Assembly (NCBI RefSeq): GCF_030936135.1
Contig: NC_082619.1
Location: 2,235,208-2,299,207, forward strand
Length of the DNA: 64,000 bases
Source of the DNA: Gavia stellata
Taxonomy: Eukaryota > Chordata > Aves > Gaviiformes > Gaviidae
Direction of reading: 5' to 3'
The position numbers were made by a program, and so were the translations under genes. The notes below the pieces were generated by a model that was given only the letters and a program-made list of their open reading frames with translations, was not told where the DNA came from and did no database searches. Numbering within the stretch: the stretch's first letter is position 1; each line of letters begins with the position of its first letter. Shown piece after piece: positions 34,541-46,500 of this stretch.

Positions 34541-37330
34541 CGCGGGGCAGGTCATCACACACTACCGCGAACATCAGCGAAAAACTCCTTTTAGCTTCTA
34601 CCGTCCTTTTCGGGCGTGCTTGGTGAAAGCCCTCACCATCTCTTACTACGCGGCAGGGCAGGAAGCGTAGTCGTTCTATGCGGTTTACCCATTAAACCAA
34701 GGGCCACCTTTTCCTTTAATCCGTTATCAGCATGTCCTGCCTATGCCTTCCCCTCTGCTTTAGAATAACAGAGTAGTCCTTGACTTCTTGGTTTACGTCA
34801 TATGAGGCACAGGCTGCTTAGTGTTGCCGAATTCTGTTTCAAAGGCTTGGGTATGCATGTTTGGAAACAAAGATGCAGCCCTCTGCTATGAAGCCGGGTG
34901 CCTCTTCTGCACAGACCAGCTAGAACTGTAGACCATATAAAAAAATAGGATGAGAGAGGATCATGCTCACATACATTCCTCAAAGTGCTTTACCAGAGGG
35001 ACAAAGAGATCACTGTGATTCCCCAAACCCAATCCCTAAGGTTGATGTGTGCTTACTTACTTAAGTTGGCATTGCTTGGTTGTTTGGTATCCTAAGTCTT
35101 TTCCAAGTGGTGAAAAAGAGCCTTGGAAGTAAGCCAAACGTTTTGACTGCACAATAAAATCCCAGTGCAAAAGCCAGTTCTACCCATTGTTTACCTAGCT
35201 TTAACACATTTATTACGTTTATTATTTCTCTGGCTAGTGCAAGGGGAAAGAATGCCTTGACAGGAGTTGGTGGGTTTGACTGAAGCACGTTGCATTCTAG
35301 ACTACTTACAAAAAGCGACTTCAGTGTTTTTACGATCACTGTTGTTGGCTTTGTTTATTTGATGCTGTCTGATCAACAAGAACACGCGTATTGTATGCAG
35401 AGGCTAGGCACATAGCTCCAGGCTGGAGACTTCATGCAGATGCTGGGCTCCTAAAGGTTAGATGCAGTGGTGGTGTGTATGTTACTTTGTGCATCTGGTC
35501 ACAATTTTTACACCAATGACAAAGCCAAGTAAATCAGATCTTGCAGATAGTAAAGTAGCTAGTTTTTATTTTGGAAAGTAAAATGCCTTTATTTCTAAAA
35601 ACATAGATAAAACGGGTAAGAACATTGATATACAGAAAGCATTTTAGGAAAATGAACAAAAAAAATTGCTGAGGTACAGACCAAAATGAAACAGGAAGGA
35701 AAGTGACAACCTGCATTTCACAAAATCAGTGGCATAAAAGAGGACGTTTTAAAATTGTTTACCGCCAGAGAAGAGAAAGAGTGAAATTCTTTGCCACATC
35801 TTCCTTTGTCATATTATAATCCCCTTTATTCTTATTCTCACTTTTCTTTAAAGGTAGAAGATGCTATTTTAATTTTGAAGAGGATATCATAATCAGTTTT
35901 AAAATAAAACTATTTTAGTGCTTATTTCCTAGAATTATTCCTTCCAATGGCAACCATGCCAACAGCAGTAAAATTACTGAAATACTAGACTTTACAGTTC
36001 AAGTCCTAGTCAGTACAGGTGATGCCACATAACTGCTGGTTTATTTTGTGATTTTTTTTTTTTTCCCCTGATGCACTGCTAGAACTGAAGATATGGAGAC
36101 ATTTGTGGCCTGCAAAGCAATACAGTCCATTCAGATGTATCTCTTTTCTGCCAGCATAAACAGAAACTTTACAATAGAAGAAAAAGGATAGGTGCATTTA
36201 TAGGTAAATGGAATGGGCATAGCAAATTTATGACCATCACTGTTTTGTGTTACACATCAAACATATCCATTGTTTTATACATTAAACAGACTGAGAGTGT
36301 GGCATACTCTCAGTCACTGTGTCAGACAGCTAAAGAATATAAAGTTTACCTGTCTGGCTGTTAACTGTATGAGGTTGAGGATTCTTCTGGAGTTCTTGGA
36401 AGAGGTGGTGTATTGACAATAGAGGTGGAGTGCAGCGCTGGGCTAGAGCTAAATTAACCCTGAAGTGTGTCTAACAGCGGCTGGAACCTCTCAGGTGCAG
36501 AAGCTGGCTGGTCTCCAATGATTAGTGCAGGGTTTTTTTTTTTTAAAATGACTGTTTTATTCCCAAGGGAAAAACAGCTTTTCTTCTTCACTTTTCTCTG
36601 TGTCACTCTTGAAAGAGAATAGCTGTGAAATCAAGCTCAGAATTCAACCTGAGTTAAAGTTAAAACACCATAAGCAAATCACTGCTACTGCAAAATAAAC
36701 TACATCCCAACTTCTCTAGGAACCTACAGCTCAAGATGCAAAAGATACTGGCCTTTCCAAGGAGCAGTCAAAGGTGGATTAAGTTTTGGGTACTTTGGAA
36801 GCTCTGTCTTTTATAGAGGGAACCTGAAAAAATCAGTCTGTGTAGATTTAATACAACTTTTACGGCTTAATGGCCAGTAACACGGTGCTTAATCCAGTCT
36901 TAGCCACTTCCCTATTCGAAAATTAGAAACAGAAAATCAAATGACCATGTGGTAGTAAGATAATTTTTTGCAGGCCCAAGAGAAGAGAACTAATTTGATG
37001 CAGTATGTTCAAGGAGCTACTTATTAGCAGTCTTACAGAAAGAGAAAATGGTAATGAGTTATTATTTATTCCCGTGTAACATCACGTAAGTCAGTGAAAA
37101 GTTTTGTAAAATAACAGAACTTGAAGGATGCTCTGTGTTAATCTAAATAATGATAAAAGGCAACAGAGGAGGAGAAAAATTCTGTAAAAATGCAATTTTT
37201 CAACAGGTAGTGAAACACGGCCCTATTATAGTATTGTGTGCTAGGAGAAAACTAGCCCAAGAACTCCCTTGCCTTATAGAGTAAGAAGCATTGTTCTTAA
37301 CTCTGAATCCTCTCCGTGTGTTCTTGGCAG
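34541..37330. other. IL18 upstream region
   Basis: No coding exon was recognised. Position 37321-37330 ends in TTCTTGGCAG just 7 bases before the IL18 ATG, which looks like a splice acceptor. A non-coding first exon may therefore lie somewhere in this stretch or in the CpG island before it. A short perfect hairpin at 36290-36314 is listed separately. Confidence 0.45.
36290..36314. repeat. short perfect inverted repeat
   Basis: Arms ACTGAGAGT and ACTCTCAGT are perfect 9-bp reverse complements around the 7-base loop GTGGCAT. No U-tract follows and the length is below that of a microRNA precursor. It is recorded as structure only. Confidence 0.6.
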
Positions 37331-37337
37331 AGTGAAG

Positions 37338-40300
37338 ATGAGCAGTGAAGAGATTCTTGTGTGTGCAGTACAACTTAGAGAAAATTTCTGCCTCTATTTT
37401 GCAGGTAATTACTACCCACTGCTGAAAAAGACACAGTGTCTTCTTTCTGCATAGAAGATCAAAAGCTGAAAACTCAATCCTTTCCTTGGGCTGGCATCCC
37501 TGGCTTTGTGGAATGCTGTTCCCCCCCCACCCCGCCCCGCCCCCACATTATTTGAGCAAACCTTACAGCAGTTACCATCCCCACCCACTTAGAAGAATGA
37601 AAGTTCTTAGATTATGGAGCCAGCCTGTTCACTGCAAAAAGAATCCGAGTTTGAGACAGTTGTCCCAGTGTGTTAACCAGTCAGTACCATATTATTGCTG
37701 AACACATTAAGCATATAATAACTTTTTCTGTTTGAATACTGATTAAAACCAATTCCATTATCAGTCTGATTTCACCTGATTTTCCCATAAGCTTCAGGTT
37801 GAAGTATTGTTAGCCAAGTGTCGGAGTCAGCGAAGTATTTGTGGCTTCATACAAGACATTCCCATGATGGACACTCAGAAGGGTTGTAATGCTGTGGGAT
37901 GGACTTGGAATAAGTGGGTAACTTCCAATCTTACAGGATAAAGTTAGTTAGAAAACAATCTCTTTAGATGCAATTTGTAATGACTGTTTCTTGTCCTTTT
38001 GCTCACTTAGAATAAAGGTGCTGATGAAAAAAAAATTTGCATGCCATTTATTCCTTGGTTAGAAGCTTAAACCGGCCTGAGCTGCTTACCCTTAAGTAAC
38101 CCTAAAACATTTTGCATGCCTCTTGGTTTGGTGGTAACTCCAGTTCTGGGATGACTGGTGGTTTCATCATTCTGTTGAGTTTGTTATGCTCACAAATAAA
38201 ACACTCTGTAGTTAGAAGAGTTCAGCTTGGCGAGTTAGTGATACTGGGGAGTACAACTGGAAGTGTGTAGGTGGCTGGCTGGCTTCCAATCTCACAGAAC
38301 AAAACTGGGTAGAAAGTGGTTTCTTTTGTGGGGGCAGACCTTAATGCTGTTTTTTCTTTCCTGTTTTTCATTGCTCACTTGGAATCAAGATGACGATGGT
38401 AAGCTGAAAGCTCATCATCTATGAACTTCGTTATCAATTTTACCTGAACTAACCTGCTCACACTTACTAACCCACAAATGCTTTGTGTGCCTTAGAGAAC
38501 AAGTTTTTAAACTGATAATGGCTCCAGTAAAAAAAGAGAGCTACAGCTCACCTTCTCCCTGAAAGTGGTGTTGCTTTATTTCCTCCTAAGGTACAGGGTA
38601 GTGGCTTCCCTAACAGAAGCACCTTTTCATGCAATTCTAATTGTTGGGCAAAAGAGAGAACTGTTGCTTCCGAACTCTCATTAACAGATACAGTAGCTTC
38701 TCTTGCTTACATATACAGACTGCCGTATTCTGGGAAATCCTTCTGTCTTGCCTGGGCTGCTACCAGCCAGAGGTGGAAAGAATGACGTGGCCTCCATCTT
38801 GTTTGAGATTGCCATGCTAAGAACTTATTTCACCTGGTGTCCTTAATGACAAGATTAAGCCTGTAGCAATCTGTTAAGATCTGAGGAGATTACAGCTAAA
38901 ATATTTGACCCTCTTTGCTTAATATTTCTACAGGGCTGGAATGCGATGCCTTTTGTAAGGAAAAAATTCTCCACCGAGTCCTTCGAAATGTAAATAGCCA
39001 GTTGCTTGTGGTTCGACCAGATTTAAACATGGCAGCTTTTGAAGATGTGACAGATCAGGAGATGAAATCTGGTACAACATTTTTCAAATATATACTCTAA
39101 CCATTGCACTGTTTCTTTAGTCTAGATGTGCTTTTGTTCTTTGTAATCACTGACTCTAAATGATGAGACCGAGAGTAAAGACTTAAACGTCATTTGTAAG
39201 AATAAAGCTAAGCTAAGCGAGCTGAGATTTTGTGTCTTGTGCATTGTAGTGGATTAGATTCCTTGATTAGACTGAGGCCTGCAGGATGTCCCATGCAGAA
39301 AAGGGCTGCTAAGACTTTTGGTTAGCTCTGATCACAATCTAAATTCTCAATCCTTTTTTTCGTGTTAGATTAGAAAAAATCATTTTTTAGATTTAAACAA
39401 CGTATTTAACACTAAAAGCTCTTACTTTCTTCTAACAGCAGTAGTTAACAATGTACTTATGGTTTTGGCTTTGACTTTTTTTTTTGGGGGGGGGCTCAGC
39501 AATTCATTCAGAACTATATTTGTTGAACATATTTATTTACAGATCACACATATACAGATATAATCTGATTTACAGATGACTTTACAAATCCAATTCTCAC
39601 TTTGTGCATGCACGTAAAAGCATTTGAACATCCTACCTATGCTAACTGGTAACTTCACATGCTTTCTTGCAAATTCAAAATCTTGGTTATTGAACGATTG
39701 CAGAAAGTCAAATATGTGCTACCAGCAGCCATAAAAATTCCAAGTCCTGGCTCTCCTGTCAGGAAAGGTATCTTGGGAAGACAGCGGTTGCCAGTAGAAG
39801 GGTAAGACACAATACAGTGAAGTTGTTGGAGCTCTCTCCTGAGCAGACCATTAATAATAAATAATTTATATTTAGGCAATGGAATGCACTTCAACATTCA
39901 CTATTACAAAACTACCACACCTTCAGCAGGGATGCCTGTTGCATTCAGTGTCCAGGTAGAAGATAAAAGTTATTACATGTGTTGTGAGAAGGAATGTGGA
40001 AAAATGATAGTTCGATTTAGGGTAAGTATCTGCTTTACATACCTTCTGTATATATAAGTAGTAGACAAAATTAAGAATTCAAACATGTGTGAGCAGAAAC
40101 AAAACTGCTCAGGTCTTGTGCTGGGACTAACCCATTCCCTTTTTCTTCCTCAGGAAGGAGAAGTTCCCAAAGAAATTCCTGGTGAAAGTAACGTAATCTT
40201 TTTCAAAAAGACATTTACATCTTGTAGCTCCAGAGCATTTAAGTTTGAATACTCACTAGAACAAGGAATGTTCTTGGCCTTTGAGGAAGAAGGCTGCTTA

Positions 40301-40369
40301 AGAAAATTAATTCTCAAGAAACTGTCAAGAGAAGATGAAGTGGATGAAACCATGAAGATAAGTTTCTAA
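37338..40369 (+). CDS. IL18: interleukin-18 (IL18), 5 coding exons
   Basis: IL18 is an IL-1-family cytokine made as an inactive precursor and cut by caspase-1. Coding exons: 37338-37404, 38390-38398 (a 9-bp microexon, ATGACGATG), 38934-39071, 39876-40021, 40154-40369. They total 576 nt, or 191 aa. Exon 1 begins MSSEEILVCAVQLREN. The precursor cleavage region aligns as LECD|AFCKEK against human LESD|YFGK. Family-typical blocks are VLRNVNSQLLVVRPD, PVAFSVQVEDKSYYMCCE, FKKTFTSCSS and FKFEYSLEQGMFLAF. Skipping the microexon would keep the frame (FAGLECD in place of FADDDGLECD). The protein ends DETMKISF, which looks shorter than the chicken protein as I recall it. A GCAG acceptor directly before the ATG suggests a non-coding exon upstream. 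Confidence 0.96.
37880..38535 (+). repeat. old tandem duplication around the IL18 microexon
   Basis: Two diverged copies lie side by side, about 37880-38165 and 38240-38535, offset by roughly 361-372 bases. Shared blocks in the same order are CTTCCAATCT (37922 and 38283), TGCTCACTT followed by a G/A AATAAAGG- or GGAATCAAG-type acceptor (38000 and 38372), a diverged microexon, then TAACCC and the TTTGCATGCCTCTTGG / TTTGTGTGCCTTAG blocks. The right copy carries the working microexon (38390-38398). The left copy holds a twin (GTGCTGATG, 38018-38026) followed by AAAA in place of the GTAAG donor. Confidence 0.75.
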
Positions 40370-40533
40370 CTTACGTCGGAATGGAAGTCACAACCTATGA
40401 CATACTTCAACAGTCTTAAAATATATTTTGGCTTTTTATAAAAGAAATCTTAATCTTTCTTCATCTGCGGCAAGCCAGTTTTATGCTTTTAGCTACCGAA
40501 AGTCAGTACAAAAATGAGCATCTTAGGAAGGAA

Positions 40534-40539
40534 AATAAA
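40534..40539 (+). terminator. candidate IL18 polyadenylation signal
   Basis: AATAAA lies 165 bases after the IL18 stop. A second AATAAA is at 40791-40796. Use of either is inferred. Confidence 0.45.
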
Positions 40540-40799
40540 TTCCAAGTCTTGGCCAAAAGAAGCAGAAGAATGTTTTCCAGTCAGATAGAAGGAAAGAGGA
40601 TTACACAATGAAGAAACAAGAATGTGCATGCCTATATACCGCTGTGTAGTTTTACCCCTACAATCTTTACTGTCTGTTGATCAAACAGCTTTTGAATCAG
40701 GTGTCTCATAGATGAAGTAGACCTATTTTGGGGAAGGGAGATAAAACTGCTTAAAATCACAGATTTCATAAGCAGACCATGCACCTGGGCAATAAAAAC

Positions 40800-43040
40800 T
40801 TTGAGATTACTTTTTTGCATCAAGTTTATTTCCTGAGCATCTCCATCAATTTCAGTTACACAGTGGCATTCTCACTTTCAACTGAAGTAGACACAACAGA
40901 CAATTTTTAACTTACCAGAAATCTTTGCTTAGAAAACAGCTAATTTACCTGAACAATTAAAGCTCTAATAAAGCTATTTGTCCTCAGAAGGCACAAGAAA
41001 AAAAAAGAATAATGCTTTTATGTAAAGGTTTTTAAAAGTTAACAGTAAATTGTAGACAGTTTTGAACAAATGTAGGTATGGCTGGCTCACCTGAGGACCC
41101 CATCTTACTCTCTGTTTGTGACAACGCAGCATACATTGGGGTCAAGCTGTGAACTCCATTTCATGTTCAGAGCTGATCAAGCACTGGATTTCACCAAAAC
41201 CAAAATTAATGTAATGCAATTTAATCTTGATTAAATTGATATGGCATATATTATTCTATTCTTCCACATATAATAGAAGTGTTGGTCTTCCTCTTCTGTT
41301 CCAACTCCTGGTAGTGATAACCTGAACATTGGTTGCAGCTGGGCTCCTGGGTCTTCAACTTGCCATGCAGAAGAGCTGGTACAGTTGTTATACCCCGTAC
41401 AGGCAGAAGTAATCAGAGAAAACAGGAACGCTTCTATCTGTCATGAAGCAGAGGAAAATCCTCAAACCTGCAGAAGAGCTAAGACAAGTCTCAAGACTTG
41501 TTTTGGTAAAAAAAACCCCCAAAACTATAATTTCAGGGGCTTTAAAAAAACACAGACATGAAACTGCTGTGATAACCCTGACTGTCTCAGCTTTTCACAT
41601 TACACTGCCCCTGCCATTTCACCTACCTAGCTGCTACAGGAGCACCTACAGGCAATAAGAAACCAATTATTTCGAGTCAGGTACGGCCACCGAGTGCACT
41701 ATCGCTTAGGAAGAATTCACTGGAGAGGCTTAAACTCAAGAATGTATTTAACACATCCAGATAGCCAGTAGCACCGAGTCCGTTTTATATGCCTGATGAA
41801 CGTTCAGAAATGGGATTAGACCAAATGGTTACAGCCATCACAATAATTAAGAACAAAAGTTACAGGTAATTACAGGGAACTGATTCCATTTCAACAGGAC
41901 TGAGGAACACATGCTATTCATAGAGAAAGCTGTGGTCATTATGTTTTAATTCTTGCCTCAAAACCACAATGAACTGGTCTTAGAGTTGGTAGCCCCTAAC
42001 ATAGTAGGTCTGGACTACTCCATTCCACACAAGACACCTTACAGATGCATACAGATGCATTAGTATCAAAAGAGGAAATCTCAAACACTTTCTATGATAC
42101 ATGCGCAGACTGTACAGAGATACTTACCAATGACTCATACATATGCATCTTTCTCACTATGACAAAATAGCAAATGTTACATTGATCTCTAAATCAGACC
42201 ACATCAGACAGAAGCAACCATCTCAATTCTGACCGCAAGATTAGCAAAGCAGAAGTGGCCAGATACACAGCATTTCCAATGGTTACATGAATAAGAAAAT
42301 AAAAAATCCAATCCGGATTTTAAAAATGAAATAAAATCAGAAAGTCTTGTAGAATTCAAACAGCAACTTATTCATTCTGTATATTGCATAATCAGACTGA
42401 TGGTAACAGACAGTTCTCTTCCTCTTACTATTAATAGTGCCACAGAAGTACCATTAGAGTGTGAAAAAAGTTAACCACTCCTTACTACTGTGAAAATCAG
42501 AAAAGATAAAGCAGAGAAGAAAGTTAAAAAACAGAATCTCATTTCTCCCCCTAAAATGCTCTAAAACCGAAAGACATAAAAAAGAACGCTGCCTCAGTCT
42601 CATGTCAAGCTATGACAGAAAGGGTATGTTTGTTTATTTAGAAAACAAACAAACACAAAAAAATGTTGCAGATGAACATACAGGTTCCAGGGAAACTATG
42701 AAAGCCATATGCTATTTATGGCTCCTAAAATTAATCTGCAAAAGTCTTTTTCTTCTAAGTCAATTATTGCTGTATCTTCTAATGGACATTACTCTTGTAT
42801 TAAGTCTAAGTTACCTCGTTAAGTATTAAGGACAATACATATTCATAAAAATATTTTTTGTTTTGTAACATCTAAATGAAGCGATGCAGAGTAACAGTAT
42901 GAACAGTAACATAACAGTAAGAATTAGTATTTGAACTTGATTTTAGGGAAAAAAGCACCACCAAACCTATCTGCAAAGAAAACATTTTAAGTAACCCAAA
43001 AGTACTAATAAATAGTTCAGAAGCCCACACACACACACAA
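40800..43040. other. IL18-SDHD intergenic stretch
   Basis: The two genes are tail-to-tail. No exon was recognised between them. Short frames here show no familiar protein, and the sequence is AT-rich. Confidence 0.5.
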
Positions 43041-43053
43041 TTTCTGTAAATTC

Positions 43054-43059
43054 TTTATT
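43054..43059 (-). terminator. candidate SDHD polyadenylation signal
   Basis: The complement of TTTATT gives AATAAA on the SDHD strand, about 510 bases after its stop. A short CA tract lies just beyond it at 43027-43040. Confidence 0.5.
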
Positions 43060-43571
43060 GCATGGATTAAGAAAAAAGTATTCCCTTTTCTACATCAGCT
43101 CTCAGGGTCCAAAGAGTTACAGGGTATGCCTTACATACAGTTCAGTTGTTGCGATGTCAGAAATAACAGTTCAATTTTCTGCAAGTGAAGTTTGTTTTAC
43201 AAAATGGGAAACCAAACAACAGTTAGTTTAGAAAAACACTCATTAAAGCTGCCATTACAAGGAAAGTTACCTTCAGCTATGTAAGTCTGTCACTGATGTA
43301 ATCAATTCCGCCCAATTTACAGTGCAGCTTAAATCAACTCACCCGGACATTATCCACTTTAAATCTACTTTTCTAACATTTTTACTGCTGTTGCAATACA
43401 TCAAAAAATGATGGATATTTATTTCTAAAAGACTAGCTCTGAACTTGCTGCAGTATGTACATACTATGGACCCTTGGTTATTAATTTCTTTTGCATTAAA
43501 CATGTTGGTAAAAATATGATGAAGCAGAGGCAGCAGTGAACAATCGTGTTTGTCAGGGACTCAGTCGCATC

Positions 43572-46500
43572 TTAGAGGCTCCACAGCATGGCAACAGCCT
43601 TGCAGATACCAACATCATAATAGTTAAAGTAGCAGAGGCCAGCGAAGGTAACGGCCGACAGTACGTACAGACCAGTATTGGCCAGTTTAATGGGTGTATC
43701 TCCATGGACGTAGTCAGTTATAACCTGTCCAAGACCCCTACAGAATAAGAGGGAGAAAAAAGCTGAAATCACAAAAGAGCATTCCTCACTGAAATCCACC
43801 CAGTTTATGTGAGCATTCTACTAAGATGGCTTAAATGTACCATTTTTTTCACCCACTGCCATCAACCTTTCCTAAGAATACCCAGTTCCCACTCAAAAAG
43901 AAGATGCATGTTTTTAAAAAAACCCAAAAGAAAACAACATTCCACATATTCTATTTAAAAAATACACATATTCGCTCCGAGTTTTCTGAACGGTACTGAG
44001 GAAACAAGGTGTTGAGCACAGCTCTTTCAAACAACAGAATCTGTAGAATCTACCTCCGAGAAACAGAGGGCAGCTTATCTGACTTCCAAGGGCTGAAGAA
44101 AAGAAACCAAAGGAAATAGCCTTCTTGCTTGAATAGCAGGGTGTGGTTCTGGGACCAGCGATTGCCACAAATGCACAAAAGACTCCAGGATGTGTATTTA
44201 GATTAGAAAATAGTGGCAACCAAAAAATTGCATACGCTGTTTTTTTCTACTTCTGTCAGACTGGAAGTGAACTCTTGTCCAGATTTAAACTATCCAGCAA
44301 CAGGAAGACAGAGGATGCTACTAATGTGGTAGTTCTCTTCCCGAAAGTACAACTGTATTTGCTTTCTGCAATAACAGATACCAACTTGGTAAAAAAGAGA
44401 ACCGTATTTAATGCAAAAATTTTCTTCCTAGGATTTTGCCTTGGTCTAGCCTGAAGCTGAAGGACCCGTGTCCCACACATTAAGTCACACTAGTGACCTA
44501 GCAAGGTTCAAAGTCCTGCAGCAGATGCCACTGCAAGTGAGCACTGAGCCCAGTTTCACTTAGATGGGGTTCTAATACCATAAAGATGTCAAAAGCGGGA
44601 AAAGGGGTGCAAGGAACCCCTGGATACACAGAAGAGAAGCAGAAAGTGGAAGCAGTCTGAAAGGCAACTACTCCCGAACTATTAAAGCTATTTTTTTTTT
44701 TACAACTGGACAGTGAAATAAGGTCAGGAGTGCAAGCAGCGCTTACCCACACTTTGAGCCTTCCAAAGTGTAGACAAATAAGGCATACCCAACTTGTGAT
44801 TCACAGGCTGCCCTTCAGCTGTAGTATTGATAAAGGATTTTCATAAGATCTTTTCTTTGCATGGCACAGTAAGACTGAGCCATGCTAAGACTTCTTAGAA
44901 GAACTGGTGTGTGACTTTACAGCACGCTAATTAAGTCACACAAAGTCCTCATGGGAAAAGACCAGTGGCCCTGAGAACAAGGAAGGAAATCAGTGAGAAA
45001 TAGCTGATGTGTGGTAGACACACTATCTAGATCACAACACAGCAGCTTTGCTGGGTAGAGAAATCTTTTATTACATGCCAGCAAAAACGGTTCAAGATAA
45101 ACATGGCTTCAGGTGTCTTGCATAAGTCTATTCATAGGTTAGTGTTTGGACTGATAACTACTTAAATATCTGAAGCACTATTTCCAACATATTTTAGGAC
45201 AAGATTTCGTAAGGAAAAACATAGCGAAAGGTGAAAGAAAGCCCCTCAAAAATACATGCAATACTCCTCTGCAGTTTCTGATCAACTACTAGAGGGATTA
45301 TCTGATCTGTTATAGCAATCAAATTAACTTTTGTGGCAAGCAAACAATCTTTCTTCTTTTAAAGATACTCTAGCACTGAATACCTATGGAAGTACAAGAG
45401 GAGAATTTTCCAACATAGGAACACCTTTAGGTTTTGAAGACAATGTTTTGCAAAATAGGAGTTTAATACTGGAGAAACTTTCCAGCTTAAAAAGAGAACA
45501 AAAAACCCACACAAGTGGGGGAGCAATTCACTCTGATGAAAGTTAACAGCAGAGCTGCACACAAGCAACAAGACACTTTTCTCACAGGGGAAGTCCGCAC
45601 ACTGTTTATGGAAAAGGGATTTCTATTATGAACAATCCTGACACTTTTGTCAACGAGAGACATTCACTAAAGAATCAAATGTGTGTGCACTGACAAAAAA
45701 TGTCTTCCAGAGAACCCATTTCAACACATCAACCTGCAACAACCTGTTCCATTGCCTGGGATTTCCCCACATGGTCACATCCAGTATGGCACCAACACGC
45801 ACATACCCAACAAATGAAGATGCTCCGAAGACAGGCAAGCTTAGCTTTATGTATGTTATATTTGAAAGAGCTCTGCCAAATATGTTCAAAGATAGCCACA
45901 TTTCAGATGAATTCTGTACTAGATTCGAGAGCTTCGTGAAGAAGATCCCAGTCACAGTGAGGAAAGTTCAAGAACCCCTGGTACAACTTTGTAAGGGCAA
46001 AACTAAGATTTAAGAAAACCTGGCATCCCAAAGTACCATGAATTTGCTTATCTGCTTTATCCCTGTGACAAGGAACTACAGACCAGTATCACCTCAAGAA
46101 TGTAAACGCTGCCAGTTAGGCCAACCATGCAGCTGGATCCACTCCTAACTAGACTCGTCTAGCCTACTCACATTAAAGGTCACAGCAGAACTACACTTAA
46201 GACGAAGAACATGAGCAAGCACCCATTGCCCAGGAATCAAGAAAATAACAATCAAGGTCTCAGCTTCTTTAGTGGAATATTTGCTATGAACTCTTTCTTA
46301 TGCAGAATCTTATCACCATTGACATGTACAAAGTCAGCCCACATCACAGAACTGTAGAAGAACAACTTGTTTTATATAGATCTGTCCTGTTTCTGTTCCC
46401 TCTGTTCATACAACATTGATTCTTCTACAAGATAAACCATCAAAGATTCTACACAGCCCGTGGCAAGGAAGTCCTCCTAAGGTAAGATACTGTGTAGAAG

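Noticed and set aside
33708-34626. Open frames of 240-288 codons on both strands
   Set aside because: They overlap each other in a CpG island, are rich in Arg/Ala/Gly/Pro, and resemble no known protein. They are best explained by GC composition.
36290-36314. Hairpin considered as a microRNA or terminator
   Set aside because: Nine-bp arms are too short for a microRNA precursor, and intrinsic terminators do not apply in this genome.
41660-41930. Moderate-complexity stretch that looks repeat-like in the IL18-SDHD interval
   Set aside because: No terminal repeats, coding remnant or known element end could be shown, so no mobile-element call was made.
45681-46013. 110-codon plus-strand frame in SDHD intron 3
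   Set aside because: It overlaps a 101-codon frame on the other strand and shows no family motif. It is likely chance.
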